DNA of 11,925 nucleotides from an uncultured Geobacteraceae bacterium. GTDB lineage: Bacteria > Desulfobacterota > Desulfuromonadia > Desulfuromonadales > Geopsychrobacteraceae. The stretch spans positions 1 to 11,925 of the forward strand of contig CALFFB010000238.1 of NCBI GenBank assembly GCA_937958075.1. The letters are read 5' to 3'. A program made the position numbers and the translations under genes. The notes under the pieces are model-generated. The model had not been told where the DNA came from, ran no database searches, and saw only the letters and a list, made by a program, of their open reading frames with translations. Positions 5,810 to 11,925 of this stretch are shown here, piece after piece; the stretch's first letter is position 1; each line of letters starts with the position of its first letter.

Positions 5810-5857
5810 GCCCCGGCCTAGTTAAAGAAAACGCCTTTTCTTTAACTAGGCCGGGGC
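5810..5857 (-). terminator. Intergenic hairpin with 22-bp perfect stem
   Basis: Arms at 5810-5831 and 5836-5857 are perfect reverse complements of 22 bp around a 4-base loop. On the minus strand the GC-rich base (GCCCCGGCC) is followed by TTTTCCG, so it can act as a terminator or attenuator between the two cassette genes. The long perfect duplex could equally be an RNase III site. It ends only 21 bases before the start codon of the second gene, just ahead of its ribosome binding site. Confidence 0.75.
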
Positions 5858-5867
5858 GGGTTGGTGG

Positions 5868-6551
5868 TTAGTTGTCGCTGTTTTCCTGAACCCAATCATC
5901 AGCTTCGGCTTGGGTGATTTCTCCACGATTAAGCAGCTCGGCAACATGGGTAGCGGTAAGGGTTTCCGGGCTGTACTCAAAATCAATCTTGGCCTGCTCA
6001 ATTAGGGCGGCTTCAATCCCTTCGACGTACTGGTTGTTTTCAATGCAACCCTCAAGCTCAGCAACGGCCTCTTCTATCGGCTGGCTTGACCAGTGGTCTT
6101 TAAGGGCGCAGCTGCTGAAAAGCCACTCAGCAGCGTCCCACACCTCGGTAAGCTCGACGGTGTTGTCAATGATACGCCTGGCTTCTTCTATAGCAGAGTC
6201 TGCGTCTGCGTCGTAGCGGCCGACGTAGTTGCTGCCATTCCAAATCTCATCAAAGCCATCAATGATCCGCTGGCATGCAGCAATAAAGTCCTGGCTGGAT
6301 AAAAGCTCACGGATAGAGTCGCCGGACGCTGCCGGGGAGATGTCCCAGCGGACAGCCAGCCCGTGCCAGTAATAAAATGGGACAGCGTTGCCGATTTCGC
6401 CTGAGTAGTCGGCCATCAGTGACCCACCACGGCAATCCAGCTCGATATAGGCCGGCTGCTCCTGGTGCTGTCCTTGGTATTTTTGATACAGGGGGGCTTT
6501 TCCGTTGAGGTGGTCGAGGTTGCTGGTGGTGGCGGTGATTTGGATAGTCAT
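5868..6551 (-). CDS. Very acidic 227-residue protein of unknown function, first gene of the cassette
   Basis: The product starts MTIQITATTSNLDHLNGKAP. By my count it has about 42 Asp/Glu against 12 Lys/Arg, a net charge near -30. Residues about 30-75 look beta-rich (PAYIELDCRGGSLMADYS, then GEIGNAVPFYYWHGLAVRWD). The rest is helical and acidic (DADADSAIEEARRI, PIEEAVAELEGCIENN), ending TQAEADDWVQENSDN. There is no membrane segment or enzyme motif. It has AAGGAG 7 bases before the ATG, its own promoter and a palindromic operator. Such charge is typical of DNA-mimic antirestriction or anti-defence proteins such as ArdA or Ocr, but I see no sequence match to either, so that role is inference. 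GC content seems lower than in neighbouring genes, consistent with separate acquisition. Confidence 0.85.
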   Translation of the reverse strand: MTIQITATTSNLDHLNGKAPLYQKYQGQHQEQPAYIELDCRGGSLMADYSGEIGNAVPFYYWHGLAVRWDISPAASGDSIRELLSSQDFIAACQRIIDGFDEIWNGSNYVGRYDADADSAIEEARRIIDNTVELTEVWDAAEWLFSSCALKDHWSSQPIEEAVAELEGCIENNQYVEGIEAALIEQAKIDFEYSPETLTATHVAELLNRGEITQAEADDWVQENSDN

Positions 6552-6568
6552 GTCTTCTCTCCTTCTTC

Positions 6569-6614
6569 GCCCTTCCGGTATCCGGTGGGCTGTTAGTGGG
6601 TGGGGCTTGTGCCC
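6569..6614 (-). promoter_or_regulatory. Structured 5' leader of the acidic-protein mRNA
   Basis: Two small hairpins fall in the roughly 70-base leader: a GGGC/GCCC stem with a 4-base loop (6603-6614), and a bulged stem at 6569-6590 with outer GCCC/GGGC and inner CCGG/CCGG. The second ends 17 bases before the start codon, just upstream of AAGGAG. They may stabilise the mRNA or modulate ribosome access. Both are short, so the regulatory role is uncertain. Confidence 0.4.
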
Positions 6615-6628
6615 TGTTGATGATTTAA

Positions 6629-6657
6629 ATATTAGTCTATTTGTGGCACATTGTCAA
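6629..6657 (-). promoter_or_regulatory. Sigma70-type promoter of the cassette
   Basis: On the minus strand TTGACA (6657-6652), a 17-base spacer and TAATAT (6634-6629) give a perfect -35 box, ideal spacing and a 4/6 -10 box. Transcription should start near 6622, about 70 bases before the ATG at 6551. The stretch is AT-rich in a GC-rich region. The gene would therefore be transcribed by host polymerase without phage late factors. Confidence 0.8.
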
Positions 6658-6668
6658 CAGTGTTGACA
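6652..6668. promoter_or_regulatory. 17-bp palindromic operator overlapping the -35 box
   Basis: TGTCAACA-G-TGTTGACA (plus strand) is a perfect palindrome with 8-bp half-sites around one central base. The right half on the minus strand is also the -35 TTGACA. An odd-length dyad of this size on a promoter element is typical of helix-turn-helix repressors, such as phage CI-like proteins or dedicated moron regulators. Binding would block polymerase. The repressor is not encoded in this window. Confidence 0.7.
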
Positions 6669-6689
6669 GAAAAAAATGCAGGGCTGCTT

Positions 6690-6884
6690 TCACTCTTCGG
6701 TTAAAACAGAAAGACACTCTTTATGACCAAAGGCGTCCGAGGCGTTACATAAGACCCCGGACCTGGCTTTCCTTAACTTGACCAGCAGGTAGGTGCTGTC
6801 GGCCCCTTTTTTGCACAGCTCACAGACACCATACTTTTCCGACCCGGCACCTGTGTTCTTTAGTCTGTAAACAAAACTGCTCAT
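6690..6884 (-). CDS. 64-residue Cys/His protein, putative small zinc-binding protein
   Basis: The protein starts MSSFVYRLKNTGAGSEKYGV and has Cys21 and Cys24 as a CxxC pair (CELC), then Cys46, His54 and Cys57 (CNASDAFGHKEC). This is a plausible zinc site, with a basic KLRKAR segment between the pairs. The ATG overlaps the preceding TGA as ATGA, and AAAGGGGGG precedes it. No recognised family. It is the last gene before the cassette promoter, and I see no convincing terminator after it: only a tiny GCA/TGC stem before seven T at about 6669-6685. Confidence 0.7.
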   Translation of the reverse strand: MSSFVYRLKNTGAGSEKYGVCELCKKGADSTYLLVKLRKARSGVLCNASDAFGHKECLSVLTEE

Positions 6885-7148
6885 AGCAGCCCCCCTTTGT
6901 AGATGTGTTTTGTCTCGATTCCATATTTTTCAAGCCGCACTGCCAGTTCGTAATTGCGATGGCACTCCATGGGGTTTTCTTCAAAACACATAATCAGCAG
7001 CTGTTTCTGTTGTGCCAACCGCGCCAGGCCTTGAACGCTCTCTTCGCTTATCTTGCTAAAGCCGCCCAGTGCCTGCCCCTTCCAGCACGGCGGCGTGGGT
7101 ATAGAAAAACTGCCTTAGCTTGCCGTTGATCGCACCGATAAAAGGCAT
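6881..7148 (-). pseudogene. DUF488-like remnant, 5' truncated and frame-disrupted
   Basis: Two frames share this interval. ATG at 7148, 3 bases after the portal stop, opens a 30-residue frame starting MPFIGAINGKLRQFF and ends at 7056. In the +1 frame, open from 7114 to 6881 with no ATG near its start, comes GGFSKISEESVQGLARLA, then QLLIMCFEENPMECHRNYEL and LEKYGIETKHIY. That matches the C-terminal half of DUF488 proteins, including the 'lmCfE..p.eCHR' signature and closing 'gie..HI'. The usual N-terminal 'DVR' half is missing. Dropping one T from the TTTTT run near 7107 would join the frames as ...GKLRQ-FSIPTPPCWKGQ. It may be a decayed gene, a real frameshift, or a sequencing error. The stop is coupled (ATGA) to the next gene. 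Confidence 0.55.
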
Positions 7149-7151
7149 AGA

Positions 7152-9158
7152 TCACGCCTCACTCGCCGCGGGGCGTAACGCACACCGGCACCTTGGGTGC
7201 GTATCTTGGACGGGGATCGGGGCGCTGTTGATGGGGTAATCTCCAGCCAGGGCGACGCAGATTTCACAGGCGTCGGGGGCTGGGGTGAACTCTAGCATCT
7301 GGATATTACGGGCACCCCATTCGTCGACTTTGGCGCGTTCGGCGGCGAGGCTCATTTCACTGCGGGCGAGTCGTTCCCAGTCGGCGTTTGCCTGGTCGAA
7401 CAGCTTTTCGAGGTGGGCGGCGGCATCGAGGGGGCTGCTTCCGGCGATAGAGTAGGCTTCCATTTCGCGCAGGATGCGGTCTTGTATGTTGCTGGTGGCG
7501 CGGTTTTTAACCAGGTCAAAGCCGTTGTCGACCAGCTCCTGATAAATCTCACGGTTTTTGATGATGTCGAGGATGGGCCGGTCTTCGTCGATGAGGCGCA
7601 CGGCCTGGAGCAGCCCTTGACTGTAGGCGGCGGCGTAGGGGGTGTCGATGTCGTTGCCGTCGCTGCCGGGGATGTATTTTGCGATAAATTGCGACAGGGC
7701 GGAAAGGATCAGGCCGCGCTCGACGTCGTTAAGGGTGAACTTGCCGTCCGGCCCCACGCCCTTGCTGCGCTCTTTGAGTCCCAGGGTGGTGATGATGGTG
7801 TCGGCCAGCTCGCGCCAGTTTCTCTTGAGTTTGTTTTCAAACTGGTCTTCGATGGCATCCAGCTCGGGCCAGTGGTCGGTACGGTAAATCTCTTTGCAGC
7901 GGTGGATTTTGCTGCCTGCGGTCTTGATATTGTGCGTCACGGTCTTGCCCTGTGCGGTGGGTGGGGTCTCGCCGGGCTGCATCATGTCGGCCTGGGCGTT
8001 GAGGAAGCGGGCGCGGGCCTGCTTTTCAACGTCGTGCAGGTTGACTTGCTGGAACTTGAGCTCCCAATCGCCTTTTTTCCAGGTGCGCCCGCGCATGGTG
8101 AGGAGGGTTTTGACCAGTCGGGTCAGGGCCGGAAGCTTGGCGGATTGGCGGGTGACGATATCGGCCAACACCATTTCGGCCTCAAACTCGGCGAGGCGCT
8201 CGGTGGTGCTCCAGTGCATGCCGAGCATCCAGGGTGGAAGGCCGGTTTTGGCGACAATCTGTTCCAGCACATGGCGGGCGGGGGCTTCAAGCTCCAGCAC
8301 CTGGCCGTCGGCGCCGATGACACTCAAGGAGATATCGCTGTCTTTGTCGATGGCGTGGACAAAGTCGGCGCTGTGCCCCTGGCGCTTGGCGCGGACAACG
8401 CTGTTGAGATTCTGGCTGAGGGTGTCGCAGCGTTCTTTGTGGTTGGTACCGTCGCGGCGGCTGGTTTTGTAGATTAGGGAAAAGGACGGATCGCCGAAGC
8501 GCTCCCACACATTAAGCAAACTGTTGTGCATGGTGGCGAGGATCTGGGCGACGAACTCGCAACTGCGAAACATGGGGGTTCCGTAGGGGTTCTGGTTTTC
8601 GTTGTTGATACTCCAGTACATGAGGGTGCCCGGCTTGAGGGGTCGCCAGTCTATGTCGTCATCGGATTTCTGCAGGATCTCCAGGCCGGATGTCTTGCGC
8701 TTGAACTTGATGAACTTGCTGTCGGCGACGCGCAGGCCGATGATGTCGTTGCGGCGGGGGTTGGGAATGAACTCTGACAGGGAAAAGCCCTGCTCAAAAG
8801 CCTCGTTGCTGAAATTCTGATGGAAAGCGTGAATGCCGCTCTGCATGTCGTTGACCTGGACGTTATCGAGCCAGTCTTTGATTTCATCGACCAGGGCGGC
8901 TTTTTCGCCTTCAACGATAATGCTGCCGTCGAGGGAAACAAGCCGCCAGATGGCGGTATCGATAATGGGGATGGCCTCGCGGATAAACTCATACAGCTCG
9001 GCCTGGACCTTGCGTGGCACGAACTGACGAAAGCCGTGAGTGAATGGCCCCTGGCCGTTGTTGGGGCGCAGCTGCACGGTGCTGGCTCCGGATTCGTAAG
9101 TACCGAGGGCTTTGCGGTTTTTGGCGAGGCGGCGGCTGCTGATGTGGGTCACGCTCAT
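7152..9158 (-). CDS. Portal protein fused to a C-terminal MuF head-morphogenesis domain
   Basis: At 668 residues this is longer than a typical portal (about 400-550). Residues about 30-400 have portal character: a beta-rich wing, SLSEFIPNPRRNDIIGLRVA, then NPYGTPMFRSCEFVAQIL and WERFGDPSFSLIYKT, followed by the stem-like GLPPWMLGMHWSTTERLAEF and helical LADIVTRQSAKLPALTRLVKT. Residues about 470-668 are a MuF-type domain: long helices, RSEMSLAAERAKVDEWGA, and the terminal signature Cys631-x2-Cys634 ... His654-Pro-Arg-Cys657-Arg-Cys659. The portal forms the dodecameric DNA gate at one capsid vertex. MuF proteins are minor head proteins that are usually encoded separately just downstream. The start overlaps the terminase stop as ATGA. 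Confidence 0.88.
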   Translation of the reverse strand: MSVTHISSRRLAKNRKALGTYESGASTVQLRPNNGQGPFTHGFRQFVPRKVQAELYEFIREAIPIIDTAIWRLVSLDGSIIVEGEKAALVDEIKDWLDNVQVNDMQSGIHAFHQNFSNEAFEQGFSLSEFIPNPRRNDIIGLRVADSKFIKFKRKTSGLEILQKSDDDIDWRPLKPGTLMYWSINNENQNPYGTPMFRSCEFVAQILATMHNSLLNVWERFGDPSFSLIYKTSRRDGTNHKERCDTLSQNLNSVVRAKRQGHSADFVHAIDKDSDISLSVIGADGQVLELEAPARHVLEQIVAKTGLPPWMLGMHWSTTERLAEFEAEMVLADIVTRQSAKLPALTRLVKTLLTMRGRTWKKGDWELKFQQVNLHDVEKQARARFLNAQADMMQPGETPPTAQGKTVTHNIKTAGSKIHRCKEIYRTDHWPELDAIEDQFENKLKRNWRELADTIITTLGLKERSKGVGPDGKFTLNDVERGLILSALSQFIAKYIPGSDGNDIDTPYAAAYSQGLLQAVRLIDEDRPILDIIKNREIYQELVDNGFDLVKNRATSNIQDRILREMEAYSIAGSSPLDAAAHLEKLFDQANADWERLARSEMSLAAERAKVDEWGARNIQMLEFTPAPDACEICVALAGDYPINSAPIPVQDTHPRCRCALRPAASEA

Positions 9159-11002
9159 ACGAAGATATCCTCCACGTCGTTGACAAGCACGGATGCCAGC
9201 TTGCTGACCCGGTGCGAGTCGATCAGGTGATCGTTCTTTTTGTTGTAGATGCGCTGGCGCTCCCCGAGGCGGCAGGTGTGGTTGGTGTAGGCGTTGATCA
9301 GGTCGGTGTCTGGCGGCAATTCAACCAGGCCGCGCTGAACCTTTTTGACGATCAAATCGGTGGCCAGCTCTTTAAGGGTAAGCTTTGACGGCTTGCCGGT
9401 TTTGGCGTCGATGATGGGCTCGCCGTCTTCGTCGATGTTGTCGTTGTTGCTCTGGAACATGAACCCGCGCAGGCGATCATCGAATGACTTATCAGAGTAG
9501 ATATCCAGCCCTTGCAGGTCGTGGGCGACGGCGGATCCGGCGTTGCCGTAGTCGGTGCCCCAGAGCATGGCGTGATCGGGGCTGTAGATGCTGTCGAGGG
9601 CGTCGAGGCCCTGGCATTGTTGGTCGTAGGTGACCTGCTTGAGCTGAACGCGCCCCACCAGGCGGTCACGCTTTCCGATGATGTTCCACAGGGTCAGCTC
9701 GGTGGGGTCTGGGGAAAAGCCGAAGTCGCCGCCACCGACGACGCGGCCGGGTACCGGTACCATGAAATCAAGCAGCAGCTGGCGGAACGGGCTGTTGTTC
9801 TCGTCATCGAGGGCAAAGAAGATGCTCAGGTTATGGCTCTGCTCAAGGATAATGGTCTGATTGGGTAGCGGGCCGTCGCTGCCGATGCTGTACTCGCAGC
9901 GGTAGCCGGTGACGATGACCTCCTGGTGAGGGGTATCGACGAGGATTTTCAGGCCGCGATATTCGGGGATGTCGCGCAGGCAGAGTTTCAGTTGCGCCCA
10001 GGGGAAGACAGTATTTTCCGGATCGCCGTGCTCGCCGAGGACGTTGTGGCGATATTCAGGGGAGTCTTCGCCGCCGAACTGCTCAACGTAGAAGCGTTTT
10101 CGCTCGGCGGACCAATAAGGGTACGGCATGCGCGTTTTAGCCCAGCGGAACAGGGTCCAGTTAAGATTTTTCCCAGGGGGGTCCGGCTGTTCATCGGTTT
10201 TCTCCGTGTCGGTGAGTTTTCCGGCGGCCCGCATGGTGAGCTTGTAATACTCGGTTTCGCGGTCACCGTCGGGGACGGAATAGATTCGCGCCACGGCGGC
10301 GGGTTTGAGGGCGCGCCAGAACTCGGACCACTGCTTTTTGTTCTTCTTTTTGGCGGCCTCATCGACGATGCCGTAGGTGCTGACGTGGACGCCGCGATAG
10401 GCTTCGCCGTCGTGACCGGCGGGGCGATAGTATTCCTTGAAGCGGTTGGCGAAGATCATCATGTGGTGGGGTTGCTTGCGGTGGCGCAGCAGATCCCCGG
10501 CTAAAATGGGGTTGTAGTTGAGCTGTTCGAGCTTGGCGTCGATGATTTCATCCAGGTGGGTCTGTTGTGGCGCGCCGACCAGGCCGCTGCCGCTGGGTGT
10601 GGTGAAATTCTTCCATAGACTCCAGGCGACGATCTCGCGGGTTTTGCCCACCTCGGCACCGTCCTGGTGGACGACGCTGGTGGGGCAAACGAGGGATTCG
10701 ACCTGATAATCAAAAAACTGATAGGGCTGTTTGTGCTCGATGTCTTCCGGTTCGCGCAAAAAGGCGGTACACCACAGCAGTGGATCTTCGCTGATGATGG
10801 CGAGCTGGAACATCTCCAGACGCTCCCGGGTGTCTTTGCCGAGGCGATAGATGGCCGGGGGAAACTCGCCGCGTGAAAGCTGCTGCCAGGTCCAGTCAAG
10901 TTCTTCCAGAACGGCCTCAAAGCGTTCAGCGGGGATGATGATCCCTTTGCCGAGGTCGGCTTTGTCCGTGACCGGCTCCATGACGGCGGCGAGGGCTGTC
11001 AC
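9155..11002 (-). CDS. Terminase large subunit
   Basis: The protein has 615 residues, normal for GpA-like large terminases. The packaging ATPase domain has a Walker A-type loop at residues 115-121 (GAEVGKT) and Walker B at 211-215 (GIVDE) with Asp214/Glu215. The C-terminal RNase H-like nuclease shows GGGDFGFSPDPTEL with Asp426, a second acidic site in LWGTDYGN (Asp484), and an Asp-containing NDHLIDSHR near the end. It cuts concatemeric phage DNA and pumps it through the portal. The start is GTG at 11002, overlapping the small-subunit stop as GTGA. An ATG at residue 8 is an alternative. The motor and nuclease motifs all look intact, so packaging should be functional. Confidence 0.92.
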   Translation of the reverse strand: MTALAAVMEPVTDKADLGKGIIIPAERFEAVLEELDWTWQQLSRGEFPPAIYRLGKDTRERLEMFQLAIISEDPLLWCTAFLREPEDIEHKQPYQFFDYQVESLVCPTSVVHQDGAEVGKTREIVAWSLWKNFTTPSGSGLVGAPQQTHLDEIIDAKLEQLNYNPILAGDLLRHRKQPHHMMIFANRFKEYYRPAGHDGEAYRGVHVSTYGIVDEAAKKKNKKQWSEFWRALKPAAVARIYSVPDGDRETEYYKLTMRAAGKLTDTEKTDEQPDPPGKNLNWTLFRWAKTRMPYPYWSAERKRFYVEQFGGEDSPEYRHNVLGEHGDPENTVFPWAQLKLCLRDIPEYRGLKILVDTPHQEVIVTGYRCEYSIGSDGPLPNQTIILEQSHNLSIFFALDDENNSPFRQLLLDFMVPVPGRVVGGGDFGFSPDPTELTLWNIIGKRDRLVGRVQLKQVTYDQQCQGLDALDSIYSPDHAMLWGTDYGNAGSAVAHDLQGLDIYSDKSFDDRLRGFMFQSNNDNIDEDGEPIIDAKTGKPSKLTLKELATDLIVKKVQRGLVELPPDTDLINAYTNHTCRLGERQRIYNKKNDHLIDSHRVSKLASVLVNDVEDIFV

Positions 11003-11844
11003 TCTTTTTTCTCCCGGGCGGAGGTCAGGGCGCCGGATGCGGTGCGGAACACGTCACTCAGGGTTTTGGCGACCTCCTCATCGGTTTTAACCTTGGCCTG
11101 GGCGGCCGGGGTCAGGTTGAAGTCCGGCAGGGTCAGGCCAAAGGCCTTGACCAGCTTGGGCAGGGCGGCAAGGGCCGGGTGCTCTTTGATGTCGTAACCG
11201 ATAATGGTGCCGTCGCTGCCGAACTTGTCGGATTTGATGATGACGCCATCGTCAAGGACGGCGCGGCGCAGGTCGCGGATCAGTTGCAGGGTTTCGGCCA
11301 GCTCGAAGGTGACCATTTCGTTCAGGTCGGTGGTGTCCTGGTCGATGAGGGCGCGCTCGATGGCCAGGGTTGCCTGGAGCAGGTGTTCTTTGTCGAGGCA
11401 GTCACCGCCGGGTGAACAGCGGCCTTCTTCGACCAGGTCGCAGGGGAACTTGGGGCAGGTGCTTTTGCAGGGCTTGCCGAGGCCGATAATGCGGGTGCGG
11501 GCGTAGGAGCCGTCTTTCCAGGCGTTCATCCGGGTGCGCTTTTTACCTTCTTCGGTTTTGGGGCCGGTGCTGTTTTGAGCCGCGCGGCGGCGCTGCTCGA
11601 TGGCGGCCGGGCTGAGGGTGTATGGGCGCTTTATGCGGTTGCGCTCGGGGATACCGGCTTCTTCCGGCGGCGCTGACTGTGACTGTTCGATCTGCTTTTC
11701 GGCGGCTAACTCTTTTTCGAGGCTGCGCAACTCGCGGATGTCTTTTGCAACCCCGGCGGTGTTGCCACCAGCCAGGGCGCGGGCGATGTTGTTTTTTAGT
11801 GCTTTCGCCAGCTTTTCGGCGGTGAGTTCGTTGTCATTTGACAT
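10999..11844 (-). CDS. Putative terminase small subunit with a cysteine cluster
   Basis: I place the start at ATG 11844 (MSNDNELTAEKLAKALKNNI, 281 residues), which has GGAGG 6 bases upstream. An in-frame ATG at 11892 adds 16 residues without a ribosome binding site. After a helical N-terminus, residues 94-115 (GPKTEEGKKRTRMNAWKDGS and on) match the 'GP.T.eGK.r...Na.k.G.ya' element common in small terminase-like phage proteins. Cys126, 130, 135, 143 and 149 follow in 24 residues, a spacing suited to zinc or an Fe-S cluster. The C-terminal half is helical (LIRDLRRAVLDDGVIIKSD; LPKLVKAFGL). The stop overlaps the large-subunit start. The role rests on this position and the GPKTEEGK element. The metal site is an inference. 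Confidence 0.75.
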   Translation of the reverse strand: MSNDNELTAEKLAKALKNNIARALAGGNTAGVAKDIRELRSLEKELAAEKQIEQSQSAPPEEAGIPERNRIKRPYTLSPAAIEQRRRAAQNSTGPKTEEGKKRTRMNAWKDGSYARTRIIGLGKPCKSTCPKFPCDLVEEGRCSPGGDCLDKEHLLQATLAIERALIDQDTTDLNEMVTFELAETLQLIRDLRRAVLDDGVIIKSDKFGSDGTIIGYDIKEHPALAALPKLVKAFGLTLPDFNLTPAAQAKVKTDEEVAKTLSDVFRTASGALTSAREKKE

Positions 11845-11900
11845 GGGCTGCCTCCGGTTGGTGGTGTGCGACCATCTCCCACCGACTAGCATATTTTCAA

Positions 11901-11923
11901 GACCTGTTCGGGCAGAACGGGTC
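11901..11923. repeat. Second copy of the GACCTGTTC hairpin
   Basis: Arms GACCTGTTC (11901-11909) and GAACGGGTC (11915-11923) around GGGCA. This is the 5255-5277 sequence with a single A-to-G change. On the plus strand the change keeps a T-G wobble pair. On the minus strand it makes a C-A mismatch, and the following bases are TTGAAAATAT, not a T run. It could be a degraded terminator of the gene to the right, or a plus-strand hairpin whose tail lies beyond the window. Confidence 0.65.
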
Positions 11924-11925
11924 AG

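Noticed and set aside
6669..6685. Hairpin and T7 run after the 64-residue gene as a terminator
   Set aside because: The stem is only 3-4 bp, too weak to call.
6905..7129. Plus-strand 74-codon frame in the stretch with no intact minus-strand gene
   Set aside because: The minus strand here carries the recognisable DUF488 signature. The plus frame has no ribosome binding site or motif.
7413..8477. Plus-strand open frame of 354 codons opposite the portal gene
   Set aside because: Antisense shadow of the portal-MuF gene, with Gly/Ala/Val-rich composition and no ribosome binding site or known motif.
11845..11900. Possible promoter upstream of the small terminase (TATGCT-like -10)
   Set aside because: No -35 match at proper spacing; the candidate hexamer would be TCTGCC. 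The gene is probably read from further upstream.
1..11925. CRISPR array, tRNA, rRNA, integrase or transposase genes
   Set aside because: I saw no regularly spaced direct repeats, no cloverleaf-like segments and no recombinase motifs on either strand.

Overview
The window is part of a tailed-phage (Caudoviricetes) or prophage genome. Every credible gene lies on the minus strand, so transcription runs from the right edge of the window to the left. Genes are packed tightly, with ATGA or GTGA stop/start overlaps and AGGAGG-type ribosome binding sites. The sequence is GC-rich (roughly 55-60% by eye), and long antisense open frames mirror most genes. The ribosome binding sites and sigma70-type promoter suggest a Gram-negative, probably proteobacterial host. 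I cannot name the species. Several head genes resemble Mu-like phages: a protease with a nested scaffold, a MuF domain, and gpG/gp37-like neck genes.

Layout in transcription order. (1) DNA packaging: small terminase (11844-10999), large terminase (11002-9155), then a portal fused to a C-terminal MuF domain (9158-7152). (2) A short accessory stretch: a truncated and frame-disrupted DUF488-like remnant (7148-6881) and a 64-residue Cys/His protein (6884-6690). (3) A self-contained cassette at about 6668-5245. It has a strong sigma70-like promoter whose -35 box lies inside a perfect 17-bp palindrome. A structured leader, a very acidic 227-residue protein, a 22-bp perfect inverted repeat, a 144-residue protein and a hairpin followed by ten T close the unit. 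It looks like a phage 'moron' unit inserted in the late operon. (4) Head genes: a small protein (5101-4832), prohead protease with in-frame nested scaffold (4835-3726), DUF2190-like decoration protein (3697-3353) and major capsid protein (3278-2295), followed by a terminator. (5) Neck and lysis genes: a probable connector (2212-1793), an HK97 gp10/Mu gpG-like protein (1792-1349), a single-pass membrane protein (1336-1085), a T7-lysozyme-like amidase (1088-642), a 54-residue zinc-ribbon protein (645-481), a gp37/tail-terminator-like protein (494-54), and the first 14 codons of the next gene, probably a tail gene (42-1).

How they work together: TerS and TerL recognise, cut and pump DNA through the portal into a shell of capsid protein, which is built on the scaffold, matured by the protease and decorated by the DUF2190 protein. 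The neck proteins close the head and join the tail. The membrane protein and amidase release progeny. The 6668-5245 cassette is the part ordinary morphogenesis does not explain: it has its own switch and its own stop, and it encodes two proteins I cannot assign.
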